Assembly: GCF_000972385.1 (NCBI RefSeq)
Contig: NZ_JXTE01000001.1
Span: forward strand, 186,001 to 250,000
Reading direction: 5' to 3'
Source: Streptomyces sp. WM6386
GTDB taxonomy: Bacteria; Actinomycetota; Actinomycetes; Streptomycetales; Streptomycetaceae
DNA: 64,000 nucleotides
Of this stretch, positions 33,320 through 43,390 are shown one piece after another. The stretch's first letter is position 1; the number at the start of each line of letters is the position of its first letter. A model generated the notes under the pieces. It was not told the DNA's origin and ran no database searches. It was given only the letters and a program-made list of their open reading frames with translations. Position numbers and translations under genes: made by a program.

Positions 33320-34534
33320 GTGAGCACCGAAGCGTATGTGTACGACGCGATCCGCACCCCGCGCGGTCGCGGCAAGGCGAACGGCGCCCTGCACGGCACC
33401 AAGCCCATCGACCTGGTCGTCGGACTCATCCACGAGATCCGCGACCGTTTCCCGGGCCTGGACCCGACCGCCATCGACGACATCGTGCTCGGCGTGGTCG
33501 GCCCCGTCGGCGACCAGGGCTCCGACATCGCCCGGATCGCCGCCGTGGCCGCCGGACTGCCGGACACCGTCGCGGGCGTACAGGAGAACCGCTTCTGTGC
33601 GTCGGGTCTGGAGGCGGTCAACATGGCCGCGGCCAAGGTCCGTTCCGGATGGGAGGACCTTGTCCTGGCGGGCGGTGTGGAGTCCATGTCCCGGGTGCCG
33701 ATGGCCTCGGACGGCGGCGCCTGGTTCAACGACCCGATGACCAACCTGTCCGTGAACTTCGTGCCGCAGGGTATCGGCGCCGACCTCATCGCCACCATCG
33801 AGGGCTTCTCGCGGCGGGACGTCGACGAGTACGCGGCGCTGTCGCAGGAGCGGGCGGCGACGGCCTGGAAGGAGGGCCGCTTCGACCGTTCCGTCGTGCC
33901 GGTGAAGGACCGCAGCGGGCTGGTCGTGCTGGACCACGACGAGTACATGCGCCCCGGGACCACCGCCGACTCCCTCGCCAAGCTCAAGCCGTCCTTCGCG
34001 GACATCGGTGACCTGGGCGGCTTCGACGCCGTCGCGCTCCAGAAGTACCACTGGGTCGAGAAGATCGACCACGTCCACCACGCGGGCAACTCCTCGGGCA
34101 TCGTCGACGGCGCCTCGCTCGTCGCGATCGGCTCCAAGGAGGTCGGCGAGCGCTACGGCCTCACCCCGCGCGCGCGGATCGTCTCCGCGTCCGTCTCCGG
34201 CTCCGAGCCGACCATCATGCTCACCGGCCCCGCCCCGGCCGCCCGCAAGGCGCTCGCCAAGGCCGGGCTGACCATCGACGACATCGACCTCGTCGAGATC
34301 AACGAGGCCTTCGCGGCGGTCGTCCTGCGCTTCGTGAAGGACATGGGCCTGTCCCTGGACAAGGTCAACGTCAACGGCGGCGCCATCGCGCTGGGCCATC
34401 CCCTCGGCGCGACCGGCGCGATGATCCTCGGCTCGCTCGTCGACGAACTGGAGCGCCAGGACAAGCGGTACGGCCTCGCCACGCTCTGTGTGGGCGGCGG
34501 CATGGGCATCGCCACCATCGTCGAGCGCATCTGA
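33320..34534 (+). CDS. fadA: acetyl-CoA C-acyltransferase (thiolase)
   Basis: The 404-residue thiolase cleaves 3-ketoacyl-CoA with CoA. The nucleophile Cys93 lies in [11 protein letters not shown], and the other active-site segments are [24 protein letters not shown] and the C-terminal [12 protein letters not shown] 33320 follows the acyl-CoA dehydrogenase by 45 bp and precedes the FadB-type gene by 35 bp; the pairing of thiolase and FadB-like protein is the usual trifunctional arrangement. The symbol is by family and context. Confidence 0.93.
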   Translation: MSTEAYVYDAIRTPRGRGKANGALHGTKPIDLVVGLIHEIRDRFPGLDPTAIDDIVLGVVGPVGDQGSDIARIAAVAAGLPDTVAGVQENRFCASGLEAVNMAAAKVRSGWEDLVLAGGVESMSRVPMASDGGAWFNDPMTNLSVNFVPQGIGADLIATIEGFSRRDVDEYAALSQERAATAWKEGRFDRSVVPVKDRSGLVVLDHDEYMRPGTTADSLAKLKPSFADIGDLGGFDAVALQKYHWVEKIDHVHHAGNSSGIVDGASLVAIGSKEVGERYGLTPRARIVSASVSGSEPTIMLTGPAPAARKALAKAGLTIDDIDLVEINEAFAAVVLRFVKDMGLSLDKVNVNGGAIALGHPLGATGAMILGSLVDELERQDKRYGLATLCVGGGMGIATIVERI

Positions 34535-34569
34535 CCCCCCTCCCGACGGATCACACGGAGCATCTCCAC

Positions 34570-36747
34570 ATGAGCACTGAGTCCACCACCATCCGCTGGG
34601 AACAGGACCGGTCCGGCGTCGTCACCCTCGTTCTCGACGACCCCTCTCAGTCCGCGAACACCATGAACCAGGCGTTCCGCGACTCCCTCGCCGTCGTCAC
34701 CGACCGCCTGGAGGCCGAGAAGGACTCCATCCGCGGCATCATCCTCACCTCCGCCAAGAAGACCTTCTTCGCCGGCGGCGACCTGCGCGACCTCATCCGG
34801 GTCACCCCGCAGACCGCCCAGGACCTCTTCGACGGCGGCCTCGCGATCAAGCGCGACCTGCGCCGCATCGAGACCCTCGGCAAGCCGGTCGTCGCCGCGA
34901 TGAACGGCGCGGCCCTCGGCGGCGGTTACGAGATCGCCCTGGCCTGCCACCACCGCATCGCCCTGGACGCGCCGGGCTCGAAGATCGGCTGCCCCGAGGT
35001 CACCCTCGGCCTGCTCCCGGGCGGAGGCGGCGTCGCCCGCACGGTCCGCCTCCTCGGCATCGCCGACGCCCTGCTGAAGGTGCTGCTCCAGGGCACCCAG
35101 TACACCCCGCAGCGCGCCCTCCAGAACGGCCTGATCCACGAAGTGGCCGCCACCCAGGAGGAACTGCTCGCCAAGGCCCGCGCCTTCATCGAGGCCAACC
35201 CGGAGTCGCAGCAGCCCTGGGACAAGCCCGGCTACCGCATCCCCGGCGGCACCCCCGCCAACCCCAAGTTCGCGGCCAACCTCCCCGCCTTCCCGGCCAA
35301 CCTGCGCAAGCAGACGGGCGGCGCGCCCTACCCGGCCCCGCGCAACATCCTCGCCGCCGCGGTCGAGGGCTCCCAGGTCGACTTCGAGACCGCACAGGTC
35401 ATCGAGGCGCGGTACTTCGTGGAGCTGGCGGCCGGTCAGATCTCCAAGAACATGATCCAGGCGTTCTTCTTCGACCTCCAGGCCGTCAACTCCGGTGCCA
35501 ACCGCCCCAAGGGCATCGAGCTGCGCACGGTCCGCAAGGTCGCCGTCCTGGGCGCCGGGATGATGGGCGCGGGCATCGCGTACTCGTGCGCCCGCGCGGG
35601 CATCGACGTCGTGCTGAAGGACGTGTCGGCGCAAGCGGCCGCCAAGGGCAAGGCCTACTCCGAGAAGCTCTGCGCGAAGGCGGTCTCCCGGGGCCGTACG
35701 ACACAGGAGAAGGCGGACGCGCTGCTGGCCCGCATCACACCGACGTCCGACCCTGCCGACGTCGCCGGCTGCGACGCGGTGATCGAGGCCGTCTTCGAGA
35801 ACCCCGAGCTCAAGCACAAGGTGTTCCAGGAGATCCAGCACGTCGTCGAGCCCGACGCGCTGCTGTGCTCCAACACCTCCACCCTCCCCATCACCGTGCT
35901 CGCCGAGGGCGTCGAGCGCCAGAGCGACTTCATCGGCCTGCACTTCTTCTCGCCGGTCGACAAGATGCCGCTCGTCGAGATCATCAAGGGCGAGCGGACG
36001 GGGGAGGAGGCCCTGGCCCGGGCCTTCGACCTGGTGCGGCAGATCAAGAAGACGCCGATCGTGGTGAACGACTCGCGCGGCTTCTTCACCTCCCGCGTGA
36101 TCGGCCACTTCATCAACGAGGGCGTCGCGATGGTCGGCGAGGGCATCGAACCGGCCTCGATCGAACAGGCGGCGGCGCAGGCGGGCTACCCGGCCAAGGT
36201 CCTCTCCCTGATGGACGAACTGACGCTCACGCTCCCGCGCAAGATCCGCAACGAGTCCAAGCGGGCCCTCGAGGAGGCGGGCGGCGTCTGGCCCACGCAC
36301 CCCGCGGAGGCCGTCATCGACCGCATGGTCGACGAGTTCGGCCGCACGGGCCGCAGCGGTGGCGCCGGGTTCTACGAGTACGGCGAGGACGGCAAGCGGA
36401 CGGGCCTGTGGCCGGGCCTGCGTGAGCACTTCACTCGCGAAGGCGCCGAGATCCCCTTCGCGGACATGCAGGAACGCATGCTCTTCTCCGAGGCCCTCGA
36501 CACGGTCAAGCTCATCGAGGAGGGCGTCCTGACCTCGGTCGCCGACGCCAACATCGGCTCGATCTTCGGCATCGGCTTCCCGGGCTGGACCGGCGGCGTC
36601 CTCCAGTACATCAACGGTTACGAGGGCGGCCTCCCGGGCTTCGTGGCACGCGCGCGTGAGCTCGCCGAGCGCTACGGGGACCGCTTCACACCGCCGGCGC
36701 TGCTGGTGGAGAAGGCGGAGAAGGGGGAGCGGTTCGGCGACGCGTGA
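34570..36747 (+). CDS. fadB: bifunctional enoyl-CoA hydratase / 3-hydroxyacyl-CoA dehydrogenase
   Basis: The 725-residue FadB/FadJ-type protein has an N-terminal crotonase domain (about 10-300; oxyanion loops FAGGDLRDL and [18 protein letters not shown], and [17 protein letters not shown]) and a dehydrogenase domain (about 320-720). The dehydrogenase has NAD loop [10 protein letters not shown] and catalytic [14 protein letters not shown]. It hydrates the double bond and oxidises the alcohol, linking the dehydrogenase and thiolase steps encoded just upstream. It is the last gene of the operon and is followed by a large hairpin repeat. Confidence 0.95.
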   Translation: MSTESTTIRWEQDRSGVVTLVLDDPSQSANTMNQAFRDSLAVVTDRLEAEKDSIRGIILTSAKKTFFAGGDLRDLIRVTPQTAQDLFDGGLAIKRDLRRIETLGKPVVAAMNGAALGGGYEIALACHHRIALDAPGSKIGCPEVTLGLLPGGGGVARTVRLLGIADALLKVLLQGTQYTPQRALQNGLIHEVAATQEELLAKARAFIEANPESQQPWDKPGYRIPGGTPANPKFAANLPAFPANLRKQTGGAPYPAPRNILAAAVEGSQVDFETAQVIEARYFVELAAGQISKNMIQAFFFDLQAVNSGANRPKGIELRTVRKVAVLGAGMMGAGIAYSCARAGIDVVLKDVSAQAAAKGKAYSEKLCAKAVSRGRTTQEKADALLARITPTSDPADVAGCDAVIEAVFENPELKHKVFQEIQHVVEPDALLCSNTSTLPITVLAEGVERQSDFIGLHFFSPVDKMPLVEIIKGERTGEEALARAFDLVRQIKKTPIVVNDSRGFFTSRVIGHFINEGVAMVGEGIEPASIEQAAAQAGYPAKVLSLMDELTLTLPRKIRNESKRALEEAGGVWPTHPAEAVIDRMVDEFGRTGRSGGAGFYEYGEDGKRTGLWPGLREHFTREGAEIPFADMQERMLFSEALDTVKLIEEGVLTSVADANIGSIFGIGFPGWTGGVLQYINGYEGGLPGFVARARELAERYGDRFTPPALLVEKAEKGERFGDA

Positions 36748-37080
36748 CGGGGCGTCGGTGGGGGGTCTTCGCCCCCGCTGCCCGTCCCGTCCCTGGGGGC
36801 TGCCGCCCCCAGACCCCCGCTTCGGCCCTGAACGGGCCTTGTCCTCAAACGCCGGACGGGCTGAGTTTCTCAGCCCCTGCGGCGTTTGAGGAGCGGGGGT
36901 CCAGGGGCGGGGTCGAAGGGGCGGCAGCCCCTGGGGATGGGAATGGGTAAGGGCGGCGGGGGCGAGAAAACCGCCCCGGGCACCCCGTACCGCTGAGCGA
37001 CACGCCCCGCTTGCCCCCCGGGGGACGGAACGCCGACGCTGACCTGCGAACCGGTCCCCGTCCCCACCGAGGAGCCCCCT
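36748..37080. other. 333-bp intergenic stretch: hairpin repeat and promoter of the decarboxylase gene
   Basis: No gene is supported. The first half (about 36760-36950) is a large imperfect palindrome of the common Streptomyces type: a GGGGGCTGCCGCCCCC-like arm at about 36797 and a GGGGCGGCAGCCCC arm at about 36919 flank the perfect hairpin at 36842-36892. The second half should carry the promoter of the downstream decarboxylase. Confidence 0.6.
36842..36892 (+). terminator. compound stem-loop at the end of the beta-oxidation operon
   Basis: Outer arms TCCTCAAACGCCG (36842-36854) and CGGCGTTTGAGGA (36880-36892) are perfect over 13 bp. An inner 8-bp stem, GGGCTGAG/CTCAGCCC (36858-36865, 36869-36876), has a TTT loop. 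The sequence is a widespread Streptomyces repeat and sits 95 bp after the fadB stop. Confidence 0.8.
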
Positions 37081-38709
37081 ATGGGAACCCGTCCCGCCCT
37101 CGCCTTCCTGGACATCCTCCGCGGCGAGGGCGTGGACCGGGTCTTCGGCAACCCGGGCACCACCGAACTCCCCTTCCTGGCCGCCCTCAAGGAGACCGAG
37201 GGCGCCCCCGAGTACGTCCTCGGGGTGCACGAGGGCGCCGTCGTCTCGATGGCCGACGGCTACGCACGCGCCACCGGCCGCCCCGCCTTCGTGAGCCTGC
37301 ACGTGGCCGCGGGCCTCGCCAACGGCCTCATCGGCCTCCTCAACGCCCGCCGCTCCCGCACCCCCCTCGTCGTGACGGCCGGCCAGCAGGACCGCCGCCA
37401 CCTTCAGCAGGACCCCATGCTCACCGGCGACCTCGTCGGCCTCGCGACGCCCGCGGTGAAGGCGGCGTACGACGTCCAGCACGCCCGCGACCTGCCGCTG
37501 GCGTTACGCCGGGCCTTCGCCCTCGCCGTACGCCCGCCCGCGGGACCGGTGTTCCTGTCCATCCCCATGGACGTGTTCGCCGAGGACATCGAGGTCGAGG
37601 TCCCGGCCCGCACTGCGCCACCCCCGGCAGGCCCGGCCCCCGGCATCGAACGCGCCGCCGTCCTGCTCGGCGGCGCCGCCCGCCCCGCGATCGTCGCCGG
37701 CGACGGCGTCGGACGCGAGGACGCCGTCGCCGCCCTGGTCCGCGCGGCGGAGGCCTGCGGCGCGACCGTGCACCACCAGCCCATGGCCGACTGCCTGAAC
37801 TTCCCTACCACCCACCCCCTCTACGCCGGGATGCTGCCACCCCGCCACGACGCGATCCGCGCCGCACTCGCCCCGCACGACGTCCTGCTGATCGCCGGCG
37901 CCCACGCCTTCACCCCGCACCACTACACCCCGGGCCCCGCACTGCCGCCCGGCGTCACCGTCGTCCAGCTCGACTCCGACCCCGAGGAGATCGGCCGTAA
38001 CTTCCCCGCCGAAGCCGGGCTGGTCGGCTCCCTCGGCCCCTCCCTGCACCGCCTCGCCGACCTCCTGCGCGAACGTGTGCCCGCCCACACCGCCAAGGGC
38101 CGCATCCTGCACACCGGCGAACAGCACGCCGCGGACCGCGACCGCGCCGAGTCCGCCGCCCGCGCCGCGTACTCCCCGGCCCCGCTCGCCCCCTGGGCCG
38201 CCGCCCACGCCGTCGCCCGGGGTCTGCCGCCCGGCGCGGCGGTCGTCGAGGAGGCCATCACCGTAGGGCTGCTGCTTCGTCGGCTCGTCCGCCTGGACCG
38301 CCCCGGCAGCTACACCCACACCGTCGGCGGCGGCCTGGGCTGGGGCATCGGCGCCGCCGTCGGCCGCGCGCTCGCCGAGCCGGGACGCCCCGTGGTCGCC
38401 GTACTCGGCGACGGCTGCACCCTGTTCGGACTCCAGGGACTGTGGAGCGCCGCCCGTCAGTCGTCCCCCGTCCTGTTCGTGGTCATGAACAACGGCGCCT
38501 ACCGCACCCTTCAGGACACCTACGAGGCGATGGGCGGCCCGGGCCCGTGCCCCGGCACCGAACTGGGCCCCCTGGACTTCACCCGCGCGGCCGCCTTCTT
38601 CGGCGTCGACGCGGTCCGCGCCGAGAGCGCGCAGCATCTGCGCGAACTGGTCGCCGGGGCAGGGAAGTTGAAGGGCCCACTGCTGATCGACGTACCTCTG
38701 GGGCAATGA
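37081..38709 (+). CDS. thiamine-diphosphate enzyme, benzoylformate-decarboxylase-like
   Basis: The 542-residue enzyme has the three domains of ThDP decarboxylases. The N-terminal domain has [14 protein letters not shown] and the activating Glu51 in VHEG; a central domain follows; the C-terminal cofactor domain has [23 protein letters not shown]. The first motif and layout are closest to benzoylformate decarboxylase (MdlC), which turns phenylglyoxylate into benzaldehyde and CO2; other 2-keto acids are possible. Codon 142 is TTA, so expression should require bldA. An IclR regulator follows 103 bp downstream in the same direction. Confidence 0.85.
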   Translation: MGTRPALAFLDILRGEGVDRVFGNPGTTELPFLAALKETEGAPEYVLGVHEGAVVSMADGYARATGRPAFVSLHVAAGLANGLIGLLNARRSRTPLVVTAGQQDRRHLQQDPMLTGDLVGLATPAVKAAYDVQHARDLPLALRRAFALAVRPPAGPVFLSIPMDVFAEDIEVEVPARTAPPPAGPAPGIERAAVLLGGAARPAIVAGDGVGREDAVAALVRAAEACGATVHHQPMADCLNFPTTHPLYAGMLPPRHDAIRAALAPHDVLLIAGAHAFTPHHYTPGPALPPGVTVVQLDSDPEEIGRNFPAEAGLVGSLGPSLHRLADLLRERVPAHTAKGRILHTGEQHAADRDRAESAARAAYSPAPLAPWAAAHAVARGLPPGAAVVEEAITVGLLLRRLVRLDRPGSYTHTVGGGLGWGIGAAVGRALAEPGRPVVAVLGDGCTLFGLQGLWSAARQSSPVLFVVMNNGAYRTLQDTYEAMGGPGPCPGTELGPLDFTRAAAFFGVDAVRAESAQHLRELVAGAGKLKGPLLIDVPLGQ

Positions 38710-38812
38710 GCCCCCACCGCGGGGACACCACGCCTGCGACCGAGGCGATGATCCGCCACTCACAGCGACGCACACCTTGCCACCCGCCGACCCAGGCATC
38801 ACCATTCGGTCC

Positions 38813-39556
38813 ATGACGGACGACGGTCCTCTGCCCAAGTCGGTGCTCGCACGCGGCGTGACCCTGCTACGTGCCTGCGGGGACTCCGGGACCGCCCTCA
38901 CCCTCGCCGAACTCGCCCTGCGCACCGGGCTGCCGAAGCCCACCGCGCACCGGCTGATCGGCGAACTGGTCCGGCTCGGCCTGGTCGAGCGCACCCCGGA
39001 CGGCCGCTACCGCATCGGCCTGGGGCTCTTCGTCCTCGGCCAGTCCGCGCCGTCGGTGTGCGAGCTGCGGGACGCGGCGCTGCCGTACCTGGGCGACCTG
39101 CACGAGGCCACCCACGAGAACGTCCATCTCGCCGTCCCGGACGGTACCGACACCCTGTTCCTGGAGAAGATCACGAGCCGCCGCGCCACCCCGATCGTCT
39201 CCCGCACCGGCGGCCGCCTCCCCGCCCACTGCACCGCCACCGGCAAGGTCTTCCTCGCCCTGGACCCCCGCCCGCCCCACCGCACCCTGCACCGCCTGAC
39301 CCCCCGCACCCTGGTCCTCCCGGGTCAGCTGGCCCGCGACCTGGCCCTGACCCGCGCCCGGGGCTTCGGCGTCAACCTGGAGGAGGCCGAGATCGGCGTC
39401 TCGGCGGTGGCCGCCCCGATCTACGCCCACGACCGCGCCCCCCGCCCGATCGCAGCGATCTCGGTAACAGGCGCCACCCGCCACCTGAACATGGACCAAG
39501 TGGGCGCAAGAGTCTGCGCAGCAGCACGGGCCCTGACCCGAGCGTTGTCGGCATGA
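38813..39556 (+). CDS. IclR-family transcriptional regulator
   Basis: The 247-residue protein has an N-terminal winged helix (about 8-65; LAELALRTGLPKPTAHRLIGELVRLGLVE) and the C-terminal IclR effector domain (SRTGGRLPAHCTATGKVFLA, GFGVNLEEAEIGVSAVAAPI). IclR proteins sense aromatic acids, glyoxylate or similar small acids. The likely target is the ThDP decarboxylase upstream or the divergent SDR/ABC set at 43.3 kb. ATG 38813 gives the normal family start; the frame is open 12 codons further upstream. Confidence 0.9.
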   Translation: MTDDGPLPKSVLARGVTLLRACGDSGTALTLAELALRTGLPKPTAHRLIGELVRLGLVERTPDGRYRIGLGLFVLGQSAPSVCELRDAALPYLGDLHEATHENVHLAVPDGTDTLFLEKITSRRATPIVSRTGGRLPAHCTATGKVFLALDPRPPHRTLHRLTPRTLVLPGQLARDLALTRARGFGVNLEEAEIGVSAVAAPIYAHDRAPRPIAAISVTGATRHLNMDQVGARVCAAARALTRALSA

Positions 39557-39633
39557 GCGATTGGCGGATACGTCCCACCTACGCTCCGCAAAATCCCAGG
39601 TGACCGACGCCCGGCGTGGGACACATCTGCCAA

Positions 39634-41103
39634 TTACCTAGACGTCGACGCCCCGTGCTGCATCGCCACCGCCAGTGCGTGCTCTGTCAGGTGCGCTCCG
39701 TGTACCTCGCCCGTCACCCTGCCCCGGACGAAGACCAGCACTCTGTCGCACACCTCCGTCAGTTCCGCCAGGTCCGTCGATGCGATCAGTACCGCCGCGC
39801 CGCCTGCGGCCAACTCGCCCACGATCCGGTGCATTTCGGACCGTACGCCGACGTCCACGCCCCGCGTCGGGTCGTCGAGGACCACGATCGTGGGGTCGGT
39901 CGCCAGCCACTTGGCGAAGACGACCTTCTGCTGGTTGCCGCCGGACAGGCGTGCCACCACGTCGTGAGGGCCGCCGCGCAGCCGTAGCCGTTCGGTCAGG
40001 TCGACGGTACGGCGGACCAGTTCCGACCGCGACGGCGCGATGCCGCCCCGCCCGAGCCCCAGCCAGCTCACCGACGTCGTGTTCTCCCACACCTCCCGGT
40101 CGACCATCAGCCCGTACCGCTTCCGGTCGCTCGGCACGAAGGCGACCCCCGACCGCACCGCGTCCCGCAGCGAGTGCGGCAGACCGCGGCCGCCGACGTC
40201 CACCCGGCCCGCGGAGATCGCCGTACGGCCGCACACCACCTCCAACGCGCAGAGATGGCCCGCCCCTTGAAGCCCCGCGACCCCGACCACCTCACCCGCC
40301 CGGACCGTGAACGTCACGTCCGTGAGCCTGCCCGGCACGCTCACCCCAGACAGCACCACGGGCGGCGGCAGATCGACCACGGTCCGTGTCCGGCGTGCCT
40401 GCTGCTCGGGCCGGCCGCCCAGCATCGCCGTCACCAGTTCGGGCACGTCGACCTCCTCGCGGCGCACCCCGGCGAGTGCCACCCGCCCGTCCCGCAGCAC
40501 CGTCACGCGCTGCGCGAACCGCATCACCTCCTCCAGGAAGTGGGTGACGTACAGGACGGCGATGCCCCGCCCGGTCAGCGTGCGCAGGACACCCTCCAGG
40601 CGGTCGACGGCGGCGGCCGGCAGCGCCGACGTCGGCTCGTCGAGGATCAGCAGCCGGGGGCGGCGCAGCAGGGCCCGGGCGATCTCCGTCAACTGCTGGT
40701 CCGCGAGGGGCAGTTCGCCGAGCTCCGTGCCGAGGTCCACGTCCAGGCCCAGCTCAGCGAGGACCGGCCCGGCCGCCCGGTCCATGGCACCCCGGTCGAG
40801 CAGGCCGAGGCGGCGCGGTGGACGGCGGGGGAAGAGGTTCTCCCGGACGGTGAGGTCGGGGAAGAGGCTCAACTCCTGGGAGACGGTGGCGATCCGGGTG
40901 TCCTTCGCGAGGCGCACCGCCCCCTCTTGTGCCGCCAGCGTCCCCGACACGATCCGCACCAGCGTCGACTTGCCCGCACCGTTCTCGCCGACCAGCGCAT
41001 GCACCTCACCGCCCCGCAGCCGGACCCCGGCCCCGTCCAACGCCCTTACTCCGCCGTACGACTTGACCAGGCCCTGGGCCACGAGGATGTCGCCGTGCGC
41101 CAT
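39634..41103 (-). CDS. sugar-type ABC importer, ATP-binding protein with two ABC domains
   Basis: The 489-residue protein has two ATPase domains as in RbsA/MglA. The first has GENGAGKST and LILDEPTSALP, with the signature LPLADQQ replacing the usual LSVGQQQ. The second has a degenerate Walker A (GLQGAGH) and LSGGNQQKVVFAKWLATDPTIVVLDDPTRGVDVG, as is normal in this family. It is the last gene of a permease / binding-protein / ATPase operon and starts 1 bp after the binding-protein stop. Only one permease gene is present, which would form a homodimer. Confidence 0.92.
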   Translation of the reverse strand: MAHGDILVAQGLVKSYGGVRALDGAGVRLRGGEVHALVGENGAGKSTLVRIVSGTLAAQEGAVRLAKDTRIATVSQELSLFPDLTVRENLFPRRPPRRLGLLDRGAMDRAAGPVLAELGLDVDLGTELGELPLADQQLTEIARALLRRPRLLILDEPTSALPAAAVDRLEGVLRTLTGRGIAVLYVTHFLEEVMRFAQRVTVLRDGRVALAGVRREEVDVPELVTAMLGGRPEQQARRTRTVVDLPPPVVLSGVSVPGRLTDVTFTVRAGEVVGVAGLQGAGHLCALEVVCGRTAISAGRVDVGGRGLPHSLRDAVRSGVAFVPSDRKRYGLMVDREVWENTTSVSWLGLGRGGIAPSRSELVRRTVDLTERLRLRGGPHDVVARLSGGNQQKVVFAKWLATDPTIVVLDDPTRGVDVGVRSEMHRIVGELAAGGAAVLIASTDLAELTEVCDRVLVFVRGRVTGEVHGAHLTEHALAVAMQHGASTSR

Positions 41104-41104
41104 C

Positions 41105-42172
41105 TCAGCGCGCGTCCTTCAGGGGACGCAGCTGTCCCTCCTGATCGCCGAGGAGCTTGTCGATGGTGGGCCCGTACCAGTCGTAGGCCGCCTCCGGGGA
41201 CTTCTGCCGGGTGATGATCTCGTCGATGTTGGAGGAGTCGACGACGCCGCCGGGGGAGAGGAACCAGCCGTCGGGCAGCTTGCCGTCGTTCTCGCGCACC
41301 GACTCGATCAGGATCGCCGTGGACAGATAGCCCTTGAGGAAGTGCTGCGGGTCGATGGCGACGAAGTTCGAGCCGTCCTTGACCGCGTCGAGGGTCTTGG
41401 GGTCGACGTCGAAGCCGGCGGTCAGCCACTTCCCCTTCTTCGACTTCTTGATCTTGGCGAGGTTGTAGCTGTCGGCGTCCCCGACACCGAGGAACGCCAG
41501 CGCGTCCGGATGCGCGTTGACCTGCGCCGACCAGGAGCTGTAGTTCTGGCCGGGATCGCTGTACGTCTGGAAGGGGCCGAGCACCTTCACGTCCGGCGCC
41601 TCCTTGCCGAACGTGTCCTTGATGCCCGCAGCCCGGTTGTCCAGCACCGGCGTCCCCGGGTTCGGCACCCCGATGACGATCTCGCCCTTCGGATCGTCGC
41701 CCAGCCGCTTCAGCGCCTCCTTCGCCATCAGCTCGCCGAGCGCGTAATTGTCGTTGCCCACATAGAAGTTCACCTTGCTGCCCTCGGTGGGGGAGGTGTC
41801 CAGGGCGACGATCGGGATGCCCTTGTCGACGGCTCGGGCAGCGGGGCGGGTGAAGATCGGCGGGTCGAGGTTCTCCAGGACGATGCCGTCCTTGGCGGTC
41901 GTCTGGAGGTTCTGGAACAGCTGGACCTCGGCCGGACCGTCCGTGTTGGGCGGGCCGACCGCCTGGAAGTCGACGTTCTCGGCGTGCTCCGCGGCGCTCT
42001 CGGCGCCGAGCACCATCTCGTGGGCGAAGTTGAGGGAGATGTTGGCCACCGCGATGCCCATGTCCAGCTTGCCGCCCTTGCCGCCGGACCCCTCGCTCTC
42101 ACCGCACCCGGAGGCGCCCAGCAGTGCCAGGACGCCGAGGGCGGCGGCCACCGTACGGAATCGAGGATGCAT
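41105..42172 (-). CDS. sugar-type ABC transporter substrate-binding lipoprotein
   Basis: The 355-residue protein has a lipoprotein signal with lipobox LGASGC (lipid Cys at about 23) followed by a Gly/Ser-rich linker. The binding-protein fold is of the ribose/galactose type (KLDMGIAVANISLNFAHEM, GIPIVALDT, NDNYALGELMAKEALKRL, WLTAGFDVDPKTLDAVKDG). The ligand is unknown; a sugar, polyol or autoinducer-like molecule is possible. It lies between permease and ATPase genes in one operon. Confidence 0.92.
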   Translation of the reverse strand: MHPRFRTVAAALGVLALLGASGCGESEGSGGKGGKLDMGIAVANISLNFAHEMVLGAESAAEHAENVDFQAVGPPNTDGPAEVQLFQNLQTTAKDGIVLENLDPPIFTRPAARAVDKGIPIVALDTSPTEGSKVNFYVGNDNYALGELMAKEALKRLGDDPKGEIVIGVPNPGTPVLDNRAAGIKDTFGKEAPDVKVLGPFQTYSDPGQNYSSWSAQVNAHPDALAFLGVGDADSYNLAKIKKSKKGKWLTAGFDVDPKTLDAVKDGSNFVAIDPQHFLKGYLSTAILIESVRENDGKLPDGWFLSPGGVVDSSNIDEIITRQKSPEAAYDWYGPTIDKLLGDQEGQLRPLKDAR

Positions 42173-42207
42173 CAGGGGCCTCCAAGAGCCATGTGCCGAC
42201 CGGGTGT

Positions 42208-43239
42208 TCACCGGCGCCGCCGTCCCGTGCGGCGCAGCGCGCTGTCCGCCGCGACCGCGACGAGGATGACCCCACCGGTCGCGAACGACGTCCAGTTGAT
42301 GGGTACTTCGAAGAACACGAGCCCCGCGGCCACGACCGCCAGGATCATCGCCCCCGCCACCGCGCCGACCACCGACCCGCGCCCCCCGGCCAGCGGCGTC
42401 CCGCCGATGATGCACGCGGCGATGGCCTGGAGCTCGTACCCCTGCCCGAGGGTCGGGTCACCGGCGCCGTAGAACGCGAGGGCCAGCACGGCGGCGCACG
42501 CCGTGGTCAGACCGGAGAGCGCCAGGGCCTGGACGCGGGTGCGCACGACCGGGATGCCGCTGAACGCGGCGGCGTCCGGATTCGAGCCGATCGCCCGCAC
42601 CCGAGCCCCGAACCGGGTGCGGGTGAGTGCCACGGCCAGCACGGTGACCACCGCGAGCAGTACCCACAGGGCGAACGGCACCCCGCCAGGATCCCCGCCC
42701 GCGAAGGTGAAGAACGAGTCGTCCAGCGGCAGATCGGTGATCTGCCTGCCGTCGGCCAGCGCGAGCCCGACACCCCGGAAGAGCATCAGCGTGCCCAGCG
42801 TGACGATGAACGACGGCAGCGCCAGCAGGGTCGTCACCAGCGCGTTGAACACCCCGAGAGCGATCCCGGTGAGCAGCATCACCGGCACCGCCGCCCAGGG
42901 CGCCCAACCGTCCCGCACCAGGAGCGCCCCGACGACCAGCACCATCGCGTAGGTGCCCCCCACCGACAGGTCGACCTCGCGCATGGCGAGCGCGAAGACC
43001 ATGCCGCACGCCATCAGCGAGATGTAGACCGAGTTGTGGGCGGTGGACAGCAGGTTGTCCGTGTCGAAGAAGTCCGGGTACGGGATGCCGATCGCCAGCA
43101 CGAGCAGCCCCAGCACCAGCAGGACGCCCAGCTCGTCCCGCACCAGCCGGCGCGGCGGCAGCGGCCACCGGCGTCGCGTCGCGGTGTCCTGTTCGCGGGC
43201 GCGCTCGGCGTCGTCCACGGCACGCTCGGTCTCGGTCAT
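42208..43239 (-). CDS. sugar-type ABC transporter permease (RbsC-like)
   Basis: The 343-residue protein has a charged N-terminus and about 9-10 membrane segments with the RbsC-family motifs MREVDLSVGGTYA (coupling region), LPSFIVTLGTLMLFRG, AIGSNPDAAAFSGI and IIGGTPLAGGRGSVVGAVAGA. It forms the membrane pore for the binding protein and ATPase encoded after it (36 bp gap). It is the first gene of the operon and divergent from an SDR gene; the 151-bp gap carries a TTCCA-N5-TGGAA operator-like site. Confidence 0.92.
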   Translation of the reverse strand: MTETERAVDDAERAREQDTATRRRWPLPPRRLVRDELGVLLVLGLLVLAIGIPYPDFFDTDNLLSTAHNSVYISLMACGMVFALAMREVDLSVGGTYAMVLVVGALLVRDGWAPWAAVPVMLLTGIALGVFNALVTTLLALPSFIVTLGTLMLFRGVGLALADGRQITDLPLDDSFFTFAGGDPGGVPFALWVLLAVVTVLAVALTRTRFGARVRAIGSNPDAAAFSGIPVVRTRVQALALSGLTTACAAVLALAFYGAGDPTLGQGYELQAIAACIIGGTPLAGGRGSVVGAVAGAMILAVVAAGLVFFEVPINWTSFATGGVILVAVAADSALRRTGRRRR

Positions 43240-43333
43240 CGGGCACGGCTCCCGTACGGCGGCAGCTGAAGGCCGCCCCCACGGGCGACTGGCCGCAGCG
43301 TCGGCCCCACGGGCGCGGGCGGCAACACGGGCG

Positions 43334-43348
43334 TTCCAGCGAGTGGAA
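43334..43348. promoter_or_regulatory. operator-like inverted repeat between the ABC operon and SDR gene
   Basis: TTCCA-GCGAG-TGGAA is a perfect inverted repeat located 43 bp before the SDR start and 95 bp before the permease start. It could bind the IclR or the MerR regulator encoded nearby. Confidence 0.5.
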
Positions 43349-43390
43349 TGCGCTCTTGCCGGACGCCTGACGGGTCATCACACTCGCCCC

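Noticed and set aside
34153..37482. 1109-residue open frame on the minus strand
   Set aside because: It is the shadow of the fadA-fadB-decarboxylase genes on the plus strand, which carry full family motifs. The frame is rich in Val, Gly, Arg and Asp as expected for GC-biased antisense frames.
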